Part shown: piece after piece, positions 47,027 to 55,286 of the stretch | Layout: each line of letters starts with the position of its first letter | Position numbering within the stretch: the stretch's first letter is position 1 | DNA from: Vogesella mureinivorans | GTDB taxonomy: Bacteria > Pseudomonadota > Gammaproteobacteria > Burkholderiales > Chromobacteriaceae | NCBI RefSeq assembly: GCF_007644035.1 | Contig: NZ_VMTV02000471.1 | Coordinates: 175,204-239,203, forward strand | Length of the DNA stretch: 64,000 nucleotides | Direction: 5' to 3' | Notes under the pieces: model-generated | Seen by the model: the letters and a program-made list of their open reading frames with translations, nothing else | Database searches by the model: none | Told to the model about the DNA's origin: nothing | Position numbers and translations under genes: made by a program

Positions 47027-47415
47027 TGCGCCACCTCGACCGCCGCCACCTGCTACTGGGCCTGGCCGCCAGCACCCTGGCAGCCTGCGCCACCCGCCCC
47101 GGCATGGGCTATGTCAACGGCAGTGCCTTCTATCTGGAGCGCATCGCCTACCCGCGTGACAAAACCCTGCTGCGCGTGCGCCTGCTGGACGTCACCAGCG
47201 GCGCCCCCGCCGTGCTGGCCGAACAGACGCTGGAAAAAGTCGGCACGCCTATCGCCTTCTCGCTGTGCTACGACTACGCCGCGGTCAAGACCGGCCGCCA
47301 GTACGCGGTAGACGCCCGCCTGTTTGTCGACGGCGAGCTGCGCATGCAAGCCGCCGAGCCGGTAGCCAACCTGGCCAACAAGCTGGACCTGCGGCTGGTG
47401 ATGGTCGGTCAGTAA
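47026..47415 (+). CDS. YbaY-like lipoprotein (YscW family)
   Basis: A 129-residue lipoprotein: basic start, hydrophobic segment, then LAAC with Cys21 as the lipid site. The rest is one beta-rich domain of the YbaY/YscW type, with GSAFYLERIAYPRDKTLLRVRLLDV, a family marker. Function of the family is unclear. The start codon overlaps the fixH stop, so it is co-translated with the cbb3 accessory genes, although no role in respiration is known to me. A terminator follows 40 bases later. Confidence 0.85.
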   Translation: MRHLDRRHLLLGLAASTLAACATRPGMGYVNGSAFYLERIAYPRDKTLLRVRLLDVTSGAPAVLAEQTLEKVGTPIAFSLCYDYAAVKTGRQYAVDARLFVDGELRMQAAEPVANLANKLDLRLVMVGQ

Positions 47416-47455
47416 ACCCGCCACGCGTCGCCCAAAGGCAGCCGCATGGCTTAAT

Positions 47456-47488
47456 GCCAGTCAGTTAACGCTGACTGGCGTTTTTTTT
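47456..47488 (+). terminator. Rho-independent terminator after the YbaY-like gene
   Basis: GCCAGTCAG, loop TTAACG, CTGACTGGC and eight T. It ends the ccoG-fixH-lipoprotein transcript. Confidence 0.9.
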
Positions 47489-47610
47489 GGCTAGAAGGTT
47501 GTTGTGTTTGAAGAGTGCTATTGTGTCCGCGATGCGGACGATGTTTACATGCCGGTTCCGCCCGTGACCGAGCGAGGCAAGCGCAGCGTCGCGAGGGAAT
47601 AGAACGGGAA

Positions 47611-47637
47611 AGGGGGCGGATTGCCGCCCCCTTTTCA
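47611..47637. terminator. Hairpin with T tract in gene-free region
   Basis: AGGGGGCGG, ATTG loop, CCGCCCCCTTTT. No gene ends just before it on the plus strand; it may belong to the folded element that follows or to a lost gene. Confidence 0.5.
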
Positions 47638-47671
47638 TTCCCCCGCAACCCGGGGCTGCTCGAAACCCCGT

Positions 47672-47800
47672 TCAAAATGGCACGCCCCAGGCGCCGCCGA
47701 ACTCGCCCCTCGCTAACGGCTCGGGGCTCAAACAAATCGGCGTCTTGCGCGTGCGAATCTTTAGATTCGCTCAGCACAACCCTGGGGCGAACCATTTTGA
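47672..47800. repeat. 129-bp folded element with 20-bp terminal inverted repeats (MITE-like)
   Basis: TCAAAATGGCACGCCCCAGG at the left end matches the reverse complement of the right end at 18 of 20 positions. Inside lies GCGAATCT/AGATTCGC (47753-47770). The 460-base gap around it has no gene. A miniature inverted-repeat element or structured RNA are both possible; no target duplication is visible. Confidence 0.55.
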
Positions 47801-47946
47801 CCGGCTCGCGCCAACGGGATGGGGCGCTTCACTCATGCCCTACCAATTGATGGCCAAATACATTCGACTAACTAACTAGCATTAGCCATATGGCTGCCTT
47901 TTTCATTGCTACGGCTACCAGGTTGGCCGCAAGCCGCATGCCAGCC

Positions 47947-49155
47947 TCACGCCACCCGGTACACCGCCCCCAGCCGGCAACACAGCGCCGCCAGCAAAGA
48001 CAGCACCGCTGCGGCCAACATCAGCTGCGACAGCGGCCAGCTGCCGGCCAGCGCACCCGATAGCCACAGCCCCAGCGGCATTAGCAGCTTGAACAACGAG
48101 CCGGTGATACCGGACACCCGGCCAATCAACGCCAGCGGCGTGCTTTCCTGACGGTAGCTCCACACGCAAACATTACCGCACACCACCACAAAGCTACTGG
48201 CCAGCATCACCAGCCCCAGCAGCCATACCTGCTGCAGCGTGGCCAGCGCCACCATGCCCAGCCCTTCCAGCGCAAAGACCAGCATCACTACCCGCCCCAA
48301 ACCCAAGCGCTGCCGTAGCCACGTTACGCTCAGGCCAGCAGCAATACCGCCCACGCCCGCCACGCCGTACAGCACACCCAGCTGTGCCGGGCTCAGCCCC
48401 AGGCTGTCGCGCAGGCGGAACAGCTGCAGCACCTCGGCCACACCACTGGCACCGTTGGCCAGCACCACCGCCCACGCCAGCTGCCACAGCGGGCGGTTGG
48501 CGCGCAGCGCGGCCCAGCCTGCGGCCAACTCGGTAGGGAAATGGCGCTCACCGGCAGCCAGCGGTGGCATGGCCGGTACCCGCAGCAAGGCCAGCGACGA
48601 CAGCACAAACAGCAGCGCCGGCAGCCACATGCCCCACGCCAGCGAGGCAAAGGCAATCAGCAGGCCGGACAGCATCGGCCCGGTCACGGCAAACAGGTTG
48701 AACAGCGTATTCAGGTAGCTGGTAGCCGGCATCAGCAAGGCCTGCGGCACGCTGTGCTTTACCAGGCCAAAGCGGCAGATGGCGGTAATGTAGTTGCACA
48801 GCATCATCACGAAAGCCAGCGGGTAAAAGCACCATACCGGCAGCCAGCCTTGCGCCAGCAAGCCGCCCGCCACGCCCAGCAGCAGCGCCATCGCCAGCAG
48901 GCTGCGCTGCGCCCAGCGCCGGCGGCACACGCGGTCTACCCACACGCCAATGAACACGGCCAGCAGCAAGTTGGGCAGAAACTCCACCGCCCGCAGCTGG
49001 CTCATGGCGTTCAGCGAATGCGTCAGCTCGTACAGGATCAGCGGCAAAGCCAGCTGATAAATCTGGCTACCAAGCGCCAGAAACAGCGTGCTGGCAAATA
49101 GCCCCAAAAACACCGGCTGCTGCCACAGCCCCCCGCCCTGCCCTGCTTGCTGCAT
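47947..49155 (-). CDS. MFS transporter
   Basis: A 402-residue inner-membrane transporter with twelve hydrophobic segments. The loop between helices 2 and 3 reads GVWVDRVCRRRW, the MFS motif A. Start placed at 49155 (MQQAGQGGGLWQQPVFLG) because the first membrane helix follows directly; the frame is open to 49296. It is divergent from an SgrR-like regulator with 93 bases between. In E. coli sgrR lies next to the sugar efflux gene setA, so a sugar or metabolite export role is plausible but not shown. The fold alone does not give the substrate. Confidence 0.88.
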   Translation of the reverse strand: MQQAGQGGGLWQQPVFLGLFASTLFLALGSQIYQLALPLILYELTHSLNAMSQLRAVEFLPNLLLAVFIGVWVDRVCRRRWAQRSLLAMALLLGVAGGLLAQGWLPVWCFYPLAFVMMLCNYITAICRFGLVKHSVPQALLMPATSYLNTLFNLFAVTGPMLSGLLIAFASLAWGMWLPALLFVLSSLALLRVPAMPPLAAGERHFPTELAAGWAALRANRPLWQLAWAVVLANGASGVAEVLQLFRLRDSLGLSPAQLGVLYGVAGVGGIAAGLSVTWLRQRLGLGRVVMLVFALEGLGMVALATLQQVWLLGLVMLASSFVVVCGNVCVWSYRQESTPLALIGRVSGITGSLFKLLMPLGLWLSGALAGSWPLSQLMLAAAVLSLLAALCCRLGAVYRVA

Positions 49156-49248
49156 GTCCTGTTCCTTTCCAACTCGATATGGCTGGACAGCATGCCCGCA
49201 AAAAGCGGAAGCTAAACAGGAGAAAAATTCAACAGGCGTTCCGCTTTT

Positions 49249-50931
49249 ATGCAAAAGGCCCGTCAGTACTACCAGCGTCTGTACCACGCTCGTCACGGCC
49301 AGAGCGGCCCCGCCCGGCTAGAGCAAGTCGCCGAGCAGCTGTGCTGCAGCCCGCGCCACGCCCGCGCCGTACTGGCCACGCTGGCCAGCCACGGTTGGCT
49401 GCAATGGCAGGCCGGGCGAGGACGCGGCCAACTGTCGCAGCTGCAGTTCCACACCCACCCCGCCACGCTGGAAGCCGACGCGCTGCAGCAGCACCTGGCG
49501 CGCGGCGACATCGAAAGCGCCATGCAGCAGCTCACCCCAGCCAGCCGCCAGCGCCTGGGCGAGCTGCTGCCAGCCTATCTGGGCGTGCAGCCCGGCAGCG
49601 AGCAACGGCTGCGCATCCCGTTTTACCGGCCGCTGCACAGCCTGGACCCGGTGCAGATCAACCGCCGTACCGAATGCCATCTGATACGCCAGCTGTTCGA
49701 CGGCCTGACCTGCTACCAGCGCGACAGCGGCCGTATCGCGCCAGCGCTGGCCCACCACTGGCAGCACGACGCCAGCCTGCAGCAATGGCGCTTCGTGCTG
49801 CGCCCCGGCGTACTGTTCCACCACGGCCGGCCACTGGAAGGCGAAGACGTACGCCAGACGCTGTACCGCCTGCGCGACGAGCCCGGCCCGTTCCAGCGCC
49901 TGTTCGCCCATCTGCAGTCGGTGCAGCTGCCGGCACCGCATGAAGTACACATCACGCTGTCGCAAGCCGACGCGCTGTTGCCGCACCGGCTGGCCGACCA
50001 TTGCGCGGTGATCCTGCCGCGCGAACGTTGGCCGCAAGCCGACTTTGGCCGCCTGCCCAGCGGCACCGGCCCGTTCCGCCTCAGTGTCAACAACGCCCAC
50101 CGCGCCACGCTGCGCGCCTTCGAGCGCTACTGGCAGGCGCGACCGCTGCTGGACGAAGTAGACATCTGGGTGGTGAACGACGATGCCACCCGCGCCCGGC
50201 TCGACGTGCGGCTGGGCTACCACGGCCATACCCCGCCGCAGGGGCAGTACACGCTGCAGGCCGAGCCCGGCTGCAGCTATCTATGCGCCAACCCGGCTAC
50301 GCTGGACATCAGCCAGCGCGCCGCCCTCGCCGCCTGGCTGCACCCGGCGCATTGGCCGGCCGAGCTGGGCGGCCAACGTGCATTGGGCATGCTGGCGCAG
50401 TGGCAGCACTGGCCTGCCTCCACCGCCACACCGCGCCCGGCGCTGCCGCCACGCTTGCGGCTGGTCACCTACAAACTGGCCACCCACATTCGGCTGGCCG
50501 AGCAAGTGTGCGCCCGCCTGGCCGCCGCAGGCTGTCAGGTGGAGCAACGGGTGCTGGATTTCCCCGAGTTTGCGGCCAACCACTGGCGCCACAGCGCCGA
50601 CCTGATGCTGACTGGCGAGGTGCTAAACGATGACCTGGACTACAGCTGCCACCAGTGGCTGGCAGGTGAATCCGGCTTCCACCCCTGGCTACCCGAGCCC
50701 ACCCGCCACGCGCTGCAGACGTGGGTAAGCCGCAGCCAGGCCGAGCCGGACAGCGCCACGCGCTGGCAGCACTACGCCGCCGCCGCCCGCCTGCTGGTGC
50801 GCGAGCACGCGCTGATCCCGCTGCAGCACAGCACCATGCGGCTGGAGTTCGACCCGCAGCTGCGCGGCATCGCGCTATCGCAGTGCGGCTGGATGGACTT
50901 CCGCCAGCTGTGGTTCGACAGCGCAGCGTAG
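49249..50931 (+). CDS. SgrR-like transcriptional regulator with solute-binding domain
   Basis: A 560-residue protein of the SgrR type: an N-terminal helix-turn-helix (about 1-80: RLEQVAEQLCCSPRHARAVLATLASHGWLQW) fused to an ABC-type solute-binding domain (about 120-550, SBP_bac_5) with FYRPLHSLDPVQINRRTECHLIRQLFDGL. In E. coli SgrR senses sugar-phosphate stress and activates the small RNA SgrS and setA. Here the divergent neighbour is an MFS transporter, giving a similar layout. The start is uncertain: AGGAG lies 26 bases upstream of the only good ATG. No SgrS-like RNA was recognised in the 93-base gap. Confidence 0.88.
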   Translation: MQKARQYYQRLYHARHGQSGPARLEQVAEQLCCSPRHARAVLATLASHGWLQWQAGRGRGQLSQLQFHTHPATLEADALQQHLARGDIESAMQQLTPASRQRLGELLPAYLGVQPGSEQRLRIPFYRPLHSLDPVQINRRTECHLIRQLFDGLTCYQRDSGRIAPALAHHWQHDASLQQWRFVLRPGVLFHHGRPLEGEDVRQTLYRLRDEPGPFQRLFAHLQSVQLPAPHEVHITLSQADALLPHRLADHCAVILPRERWPQADFGRLPSGTGPFRLSVNNAHRATLRAFERYWQARPLLDEVDIWVVNDDATRARLDVRLGYHGHTPPQGQYTLQAEPGCSYLCANPATLDISQRAALAAWLHPAHWPAELGGQRALGMLAQWQHWPASTATPRPALPPRLRLVTYKLATHIRLAEQVCARLAAAGCQVEQRVLDFPEFAANHWRHSADLMLTGEVLNDDLDYSCHQWLAGESGFHPWLPEPTRHALQTWVSRSQAEPDSATRWQHYAAAARLLVREHALIPLQHSTMRLEFDPQLRGIALSQCGWMDFRQLWFDSAA

Positions 50932-51008
50932 GGCCGCCAGGCTGGCCGCAGGTTGGCCGCAGGCTGGTGGTTGATGTGATGCAAACCTGCCAGCAGCCCA
51001 AAAGCACA

Positions 51009-51032
51009 AGGGCAAGCCTGCGGCTTGCCCTT
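51009..51032. terminator. Hairpin between convergent sgrR-like and FMN-enzyme genes
   Basis: AAGGGCAAGC, loop CTGC, GCTTGCCCTT. Copies of the recurrent motif lie on both sides (50950 and 51045). Confidence 0.6.
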
Positions 51033-51074
51033 GCTGTCATCCATGCGGCCAACCTTGGCCACTGGCCACCCGCG

Positions 51075-52181
51075 CTACGCGGCTGGCTGCGCGGGCCACA
51101 GGCAGTGCGGGCCGATGTCGGCCAGCGTGCGGCAGCCGGTCAGTGCCATGGTCACTTCCAGCTCTTCGTGCAGCGTACGTAGCAGGTGGGCCACGCCCAG
51201 CGCGCCGGCCACCGCCAGCGCGTGAATGAACGGGCGGCCAATCAGCACGGCGCTGGCCCCCAGCGCCAGCGCCTTGAATACGTCGCTGCCGCGGCGCACG
51301 CCGCCGTCCAGCAGCAGCGGCACGCAGCCCTGTACCACGGCAGCGATGGCGGGCAGCGCGTCCAGCGCCGCCGGTAGGGTGTCCAGCACGCGGCCGCCAT
51401 GGTTGGACACGATCAGGCCATCCACGCCGTGCTGTAGCGCCAGCTCGGCGTCGTGCGGCGACAGGATGCCTTTCAGCACAATGGGCAGGCGGGTCTGGCT
51501 GCGCAGCCAGGCGATATCGGCCCAGCGCGGGGCGATGGCCATCATGCCGTCGAACACCGCGCTCTGCCCTGCGGCCAACACAGGCTGATAAGGTGCCATG
51601 GCAGCCAGGTTCACCGCGGCCACGCCGTCGGGCAGGGCAAAGCCTGCGCGCTGTTCGGCGTTGCGCACGCCGGCCAGTGGCGCATCCACCGTCAACACCA
51701 GCGCGCGGTAACCGGCGGCTTCGGCGCGCTGTACCAGCTGCGCCACCACGGCGCGGTCGTGCTGCCAGTACAGCTGAAACCATAGCGGTGCCTGCGCGGC
51801 GGCGGCAATGTCTTCCAGCGGCGTGCTGGCCAGGGTGCTGACCAGCATGCTGCTGCCCATCACGCTGGCGGCGTAGGCGGCGCTGCGTTCGGCGTCGGGG
51901 TGCACCAGCTTCTGGTACGCCACCGGCGCCAGCAGTATCGGCATGGCCAGATCCAGCCCCGACAGGCGGCAGCGGCTGTGGCCGCCCTGTACGTCGGCCA
52001 GTACGCGGGTGTGCAGGCGATGGCGGGCAAAGGCTTGCAGGTTGGCCGCATGGCTCAGTTCGTCGGCGGCGGCGCTGTCGATATAGGCGCGGGCGTTGGC
52101 CGACATCATGCGCTGGGCGTAGCGCTGGTAGTCGGCGGCGGATACCAGGTCGGCGGGAATGTGGTCCAGATGCGGGCTCAT
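51075..52181 (-). CDS. FMN-dependent alpha-hydroxyacid dehydrogenase/oxidase
   Basis: A 368-residue enzyme of the L-lactate dehydrogenase/glycolate oxidase family, which oxidises an alpha-hydroxyacid with FMN. The active-site block is SNHGGR with His261 and Arg264; Lys237 sits in IVLKGI, and the FMN phosphate-binding segments are LDGGVRRGSDV and ALALGASAVLIGRPF. There is no membrane segment. The sequence is closest in style to the lactate/glycolate-type oxidases, but the substrate is not decided. It lies between convergent sgrR and the ClpP-like gene 51 bases upstream on the same strand. Confidence 0.88.
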   Translation of the reverse strand: MSPHLDHIPADLVSAADYQRYAQRMMSANARAYIDSAAADELSHAANLQAFARHRLHTRVLADVQGGHSRCRLSGLDLAMPILLAPVAYQKLVHPDAERSAAYAASVMGSSMLVSTLASTPLEDIAAAAQAPLWFQLYWQHDRAVVAQLVQRAEAAGYRALVLTVDAPLAGVRNAEQRAGFALPDGVAAVNLAAMAPYQPVLAAGQSAVFDGMMAIAPRWADIAWLRSQTRLPIVLKGILSPHDAELALQHGVDGLIVSNHGGRVLDTLPAALDALPAIAAVVQGCVPLLLDGGVRRGSDVFKALALGASAVLIGRPFIHALAVAGALGVAHLLRTLHEELEVTMALTGCRTLADIGPHCLWPAQPAA

Positions 52182-52232
52182 GACGGTAAGGCAGCGAGCA
52201 AAGCGCCACCCTACCCTAGATAAGAATAACTA

Positions 52233-53012
52233 TCAATCACCCAACACAGACAACGGCAGAGGCTGGTCGGTCGCGCAGTCGTACAGCAGGTCGGTGACAC
52301 GCCCGGCGGGCAGGCAGCCGTAGCGCTGCGGCGACACGATCATCAGCAGGCTGTCGTTGGCCGGGCGCGGCAGCCAGCGCTCGCCCTGGCTGATGGTGAT
52401 GGCCCCCACGCCAAAGCGGCTCAGCATGGGCAGTGCGTAACTCCAGGCCTTATAGCGCTGCATGATGCGGGGAAAGTGCCGGTAGCCGTAGCTGGTAATC
52501 TGCGGGTCCACGCCGATGCGGGCAAAAAAAGCCAGCTCGCGCTGGCGCGCTTCTTTTACCTCGGCGGCAAAGCGCTGCCGCGCTTCGGCCTGGCGCTGGG
52601 CAGGAAAACGCGCCAGATAGGCAGCGCGCTGGCGATGCGCCTCGTCCATGCCGCCGTGAAATGCCAGCAGCGCGTGATAGCCCAGCTCGCGGTGGCTGGC
52701 GGCGGTAAACACGTAGTTGGCGCAGGCCGAGTTGCAATAACGCGGCACATGCACGCGCAGCCGGTGCTGCGCCACCCACTCGCCCAGCGCCAGCCCCAGG
52801 TTGAACGCGCCACCGCTGCTGCTGATCACCAGCGTATGCGGCTTGACCGCGGCGGCGTCGTACAGCGCAAACAGGCGCTGGTTGGCCGCAGCCGACAGCT
52901 CGCCGTCGTACACCAGCGCCTCGCCAGTGTAGGAAATCGTCACGCTGGTTTCGCCGCGGGCCGCGCCGGCCAGCAGCGTGGCGCCCAGCACCATGATGAT
53001 CTTGATGGCCAT
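52233..53012 (-). CDS. Exported ClpP-fold protein of unknown function
   Basis: A 259-residue protein with a signal peptide (to about residue 20, LLAGAARGE). The middle part has the ClpP/crotonase-like pattern: HTLVISSSGGAFNLGLALGEWV, then CNSACANYVFTAA with a probable nucleophile Ser, and a following His in LLAFHGG. Periplasmic proteins of this type occur widely but I know of no proven role. Cys residues beside the serine may form a disulfide. Start at 53012 is chosen because the signal peptide begins there; the frame is open through the hairpin cluster upstream. Confidence 0.7.
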   Translation of the reverse strand: MAIKIIMVLGATLLAGAARGETSVTISYTGEALVYDGELSAAANQRLFALYDAAAVKPHTLVISSSGGAFNLGLALGEWVAQHRLRVHVPRYCNSACANYVFTAASHRELGYHALLAFHGGMDEAHRQRAAYLARFPAQRQAEARQRFAAEVKEARQRELAFFARIGVDPQITSYGYRHFPRIMQRYKAWSYALPMLSRFGVGAITISQGERWLPRPANDSLLMIVSPQRYGCLPAGRVTDLLYDCATDQPLPLSVLGD

Positions 53013-53052
53013 GCCTGCTCCTCCTGCCTGCACTATACAAGGCCACAAAAAA

Positions 53053-53249
53053 CCCCGCTGCATGGCAGCGGGGCGGACAGGCTGCTGACAAAGTACAGGC
53101 CACGGTTTTACCGGACCCGGCAAAGCCGGGCCGCACCACATCAGCACTTGAGTCCACAGCCTTCCTGTTAACAAGACAAACCCTGTTTGCGTGGCAAACA
53201 GGGTTTGTCATCAATTGCCCGCCCCGCTGCAGAGCAGCGGGGCGGGCAA
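53053..53249. repeat. Cluster of four 3-nt-loop hairpins between tnaA and the ClpP-like gene
   Basis: CCCCGCTGC-ATG-GCAGCGGGG (53053-53073), CCCGGC-AAA-GCCGGG (53116-53130), a 16-bp-arm hairpin with GTG loop (53175-53209) and a 16-bp-arm hairpin with AGA loop (53215-53249). All arms are perfect. The first is followed by a T run on the minus strand and likely terminates tnaA. Confidence 0.8.
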
Positions 53250-53267
53250 GGCTGGCAATAAAACAGC

Positions 53268-54656
53268 TTACAGCGGGTGTAGCCGCGCGGTGAAGTGGCG
53301 CAGGATGGGCGGCTCGTAGTCAAAGCCCAGGCCACCAATGCTGCTGGCGCGCTGCTGGATGTCGATCAGGCAGTCGGCGATGTAGTCCATATGGTCGTTG
53401 GTGTACACGCGGCGCGGGATGGTCAGGCGCAGCAGCTCGAACGGCGACGGCTCCTGCTCGCCAGTAGCCGGGTTGCGCCCCAGCAGCAACGAGCCGATTT
53501 CCACGCCGCGAATGCCGCCTTCTAGGTACAGCTCGCAAGCCAGCGCGTGCGCGGGGAACTGCCCGGCCGGGATGTGCGGCAGCAGCTTTTTGGCGTCCAC
53601 AAACACAGCGTGGCCGCCAGTGGGCGTCTGGATCGGGATACCGCCTGCGGCCAACCTGTCGCCCAGGTAAGCCACCTGGCCGATACGGTAGGCCAGATAG
53701 CCCTCGTCCATACCCTCTTTCAGGCCCACGGCCAGCGCCGCCATGTCGCGCCCGGCCAGGCCGCCGTAGGTAACAAAGCCTTCCATCGCCACGCAGCGCA
53801 CCTGCACGCTGCGGAACAGGTCTTCGTCATGCTTGAAGCAGCACAGGCCGCCGATATTCACCAGCGCGTCCTTTTTGGCCGACATGGTGAACATATCGCC
53901 GTGGCTGAACATCTCGTACACGATGGCCGGCACCGACTTGCTGGCGTAGTCCGGGTCGCGCTGCTGGATGAACCAGGCGTTTTCGGCAAAACGCGCCGCG
54001 TCGATGATCACCGGAATACCATGGCGGCGCGCCAGCGCGGCCGACTCGCGGATGCTGGCCATGCTGACCGGCTGGCCACCGGCGCTATTGCAGGTCACGG
54101 TGATGATCAGGCCGGCTACGTTGGCCGCACCGTGCTCTTCGATCAGCGCGGCCAAGCGCGGCAGGTCAAAGTCGCCTTTCCAGTCGTAGGCGGTGGTGGT
54201 GTCCAGCGCCTGCGGCGTCAGCACGTTGATGGCGCGTGCGCCGGCAATCTCTACGTGCGCCTTGGTGGTGTCAAAGTGGTAGTTGGACAAAAACACCGGC
54301 TGCTGGCTGCCACAGCGCTTTACCAGCTCGGGGAACAGGATCTGCTCGGCACCGCGGCCCTGGTGGGTGGGCATGGTGTGGGCGTAGCCGAACACCTCTT
54401 TTACCGTGGCCTCCAGCTCGTAAAAGTTACGGCTGCCGGCGTAGGCTTCGTCGCCCATCATCACGCCGGCCCACTGGCGGTCCGACATGGCGCCGGTGCC
54501 GCTGTCGGTCAGCAGGTCGATGTACACGTCTTCGCCGCGCAGCAGGAAGGGGTTCCAGCCGGCAGCAGCCAGTGCCTGGCGGCGGTATTCAGGGGTGGTC
54601 TGTTTGATGGGCTCTACCATCTTGATGCGGAAAGGTTCAGGAATGCGTCGTGCCAT
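53268..54656 (-). CDS. tnaA: Tryptophanase (tryptophan indole-lyase)
   Basis: PLP enzyme that splits tryptophan into indole, pyruvate and ammonia. The 462-residue protein begins [18 protein letters not shown]. The PLP lysine is Lys262 in [13 protein letters not shown]. Asp129 in FDTTKAH occupies the place where tryptophanase has Asp and tyrosine phenol-lyase has Thr (FTTTRYH), so tryptophanase is favoured, although the YGGLAGRDM block also resembles the lyase. The TnaC-like leader 202 bases upstream strongly supports tryptophanase and gives tryptophan-induced antitermination. No tnaB permease follows; a peptide transporter is divergent. Hairpins follow the gene. Confidence 0.92.
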   Translation of the reverse strand: MARRIPEPFRIKMVEPIKQTTPEYRRQALAAAGWNPFLLRGEDVYIDLLTDSGTGAMSDRQWAGVMMGDEAYAGSRNFYELEATVKEVFGYAHTMPTHQGRGAEQILFPELVKRCGSQQPVFLSNYHFDTTKAHVEIAGARAINVLTPQALDTTTAYDWKGDFDLPRLAALIEEHGAANVAGLIITVTCNSAGGQPVSMASIRESAALARRHGIPVIIDAARFAENAWFIQQRDPDYASKSVPAIVYEMFSHGDMFTMSAKKDALVNIGGLCCFKHDEDLFRSVQVRCVAMEGFVTYGGLAGRDMAALAVGLKEGMDEGYLAYRIGQVAYLGDRLAAGGIPIQTPTGGHAVFVDAKKLLPHIPAGQFPAHALACELYLEGGIRGVEIGSLLLGRNPATGEQEPSPFELLRLTIPRRVYTNDHMDYIADCLIDIQQRASSIGGLGFDYEPPILRHFTARLHPL

Positions 54657-54858
54657 GTTGATGCTCCATGCCTGCGGCCAACCTGGCTGCCGCGCAGGCG
54701 CCACCGCCACGCGGCATAGGCGTGCGGTGGCGGCGCGGCGGCACACTGCGGGCGCGGCAATAGTGCGCAGCAACGCAGCGTGGCAGGGCCACAGGTGTCA
54801 GTTGATTGTTTGGTTTGGCTTTAAAACAGACGGGCAGCCGGGTAACTGCCAGGGGGCA

Positions 54859-54963
54859 TCAGGCGCGGGGAAAGTCGTTGGCCAGCACAACGTCGAGGTT
54901 GTACCAGTTGGGCAGCAGGCTGCGGCAGGCGCTGCTTGCTGCGGGGCAAACTAGCGGTTTCAT
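54859..54963 (-). CDS. tnaC: TnaC-like tryptophan-sensing leader peptide
   Basis: A 34-residue frame, 202 bases ahead of tnaA, with GGAG 10 bases before the ATG. It contains PNWYNLDVVLANDFPRA at its end. Trp20, Asp24 and Pro32 reproduce the spacing of the residues in E. coli TnaC (Trp12, Asp16, Pro24 in KWFNIDNKIVDHRP), with the W-aromatic-N-L/I-D core kept. In E. coli, tryptophan stalls the ribosome at the end of TnaC and blocks Rho at the following sites. The C-rich gap to tnaA would suit Rho. Two extra residues (Arg-Ala) after the proline differ from E. coli. Confidence 0.8.
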   Translation of the reverse strand: MKPLVCPAASSACRSLLPNWYNLDVVLANDFPRA

Positions 54964-55286
54964 GCACGTTCTCCAGTGTGTCGGGTGGCCGCACAGGCCA
55001 CACTGCAGCGTACGCCAGCCGCCCTCCTGCAGCAAGATTTATTAATGCTACACCGCAGCAATTCGATAGTGAAAACCACACGGCCATGCTGGAATATCGA
55101 CACTATATAACCATGCATATCAAATAAGTTTCAGTCATTTATTACAATATAACGCCATAAATGTTCATTTTCGCGCACTTTTATATTGCAATAGCCGCAA
55201 ACCATCAGCACAATCCCACCCCTTCGCCAAAGCCACCCATATAAAAAAAGGCTGTGCGCTTCACTCACCACTAGAGAAAGACCTTC
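54964..55286. other. Divergent region tnaCA / peptide transporter
   Basis: 323 bases, AT-rich towards the transporter, expected to hold both promoters. I see no clear CRP site matching TGTGA-N6-TCACA and no structured RNA. Frames in this stretch have no family match. Confidence 0.35.

Noticed and set aside
53268-54656. Tyrosine phenol-lyase instead of tryptophanase
   Set aside because: Asp129 and the TnaC-like leader favour tryptophanase, although one block resembles the lyase.
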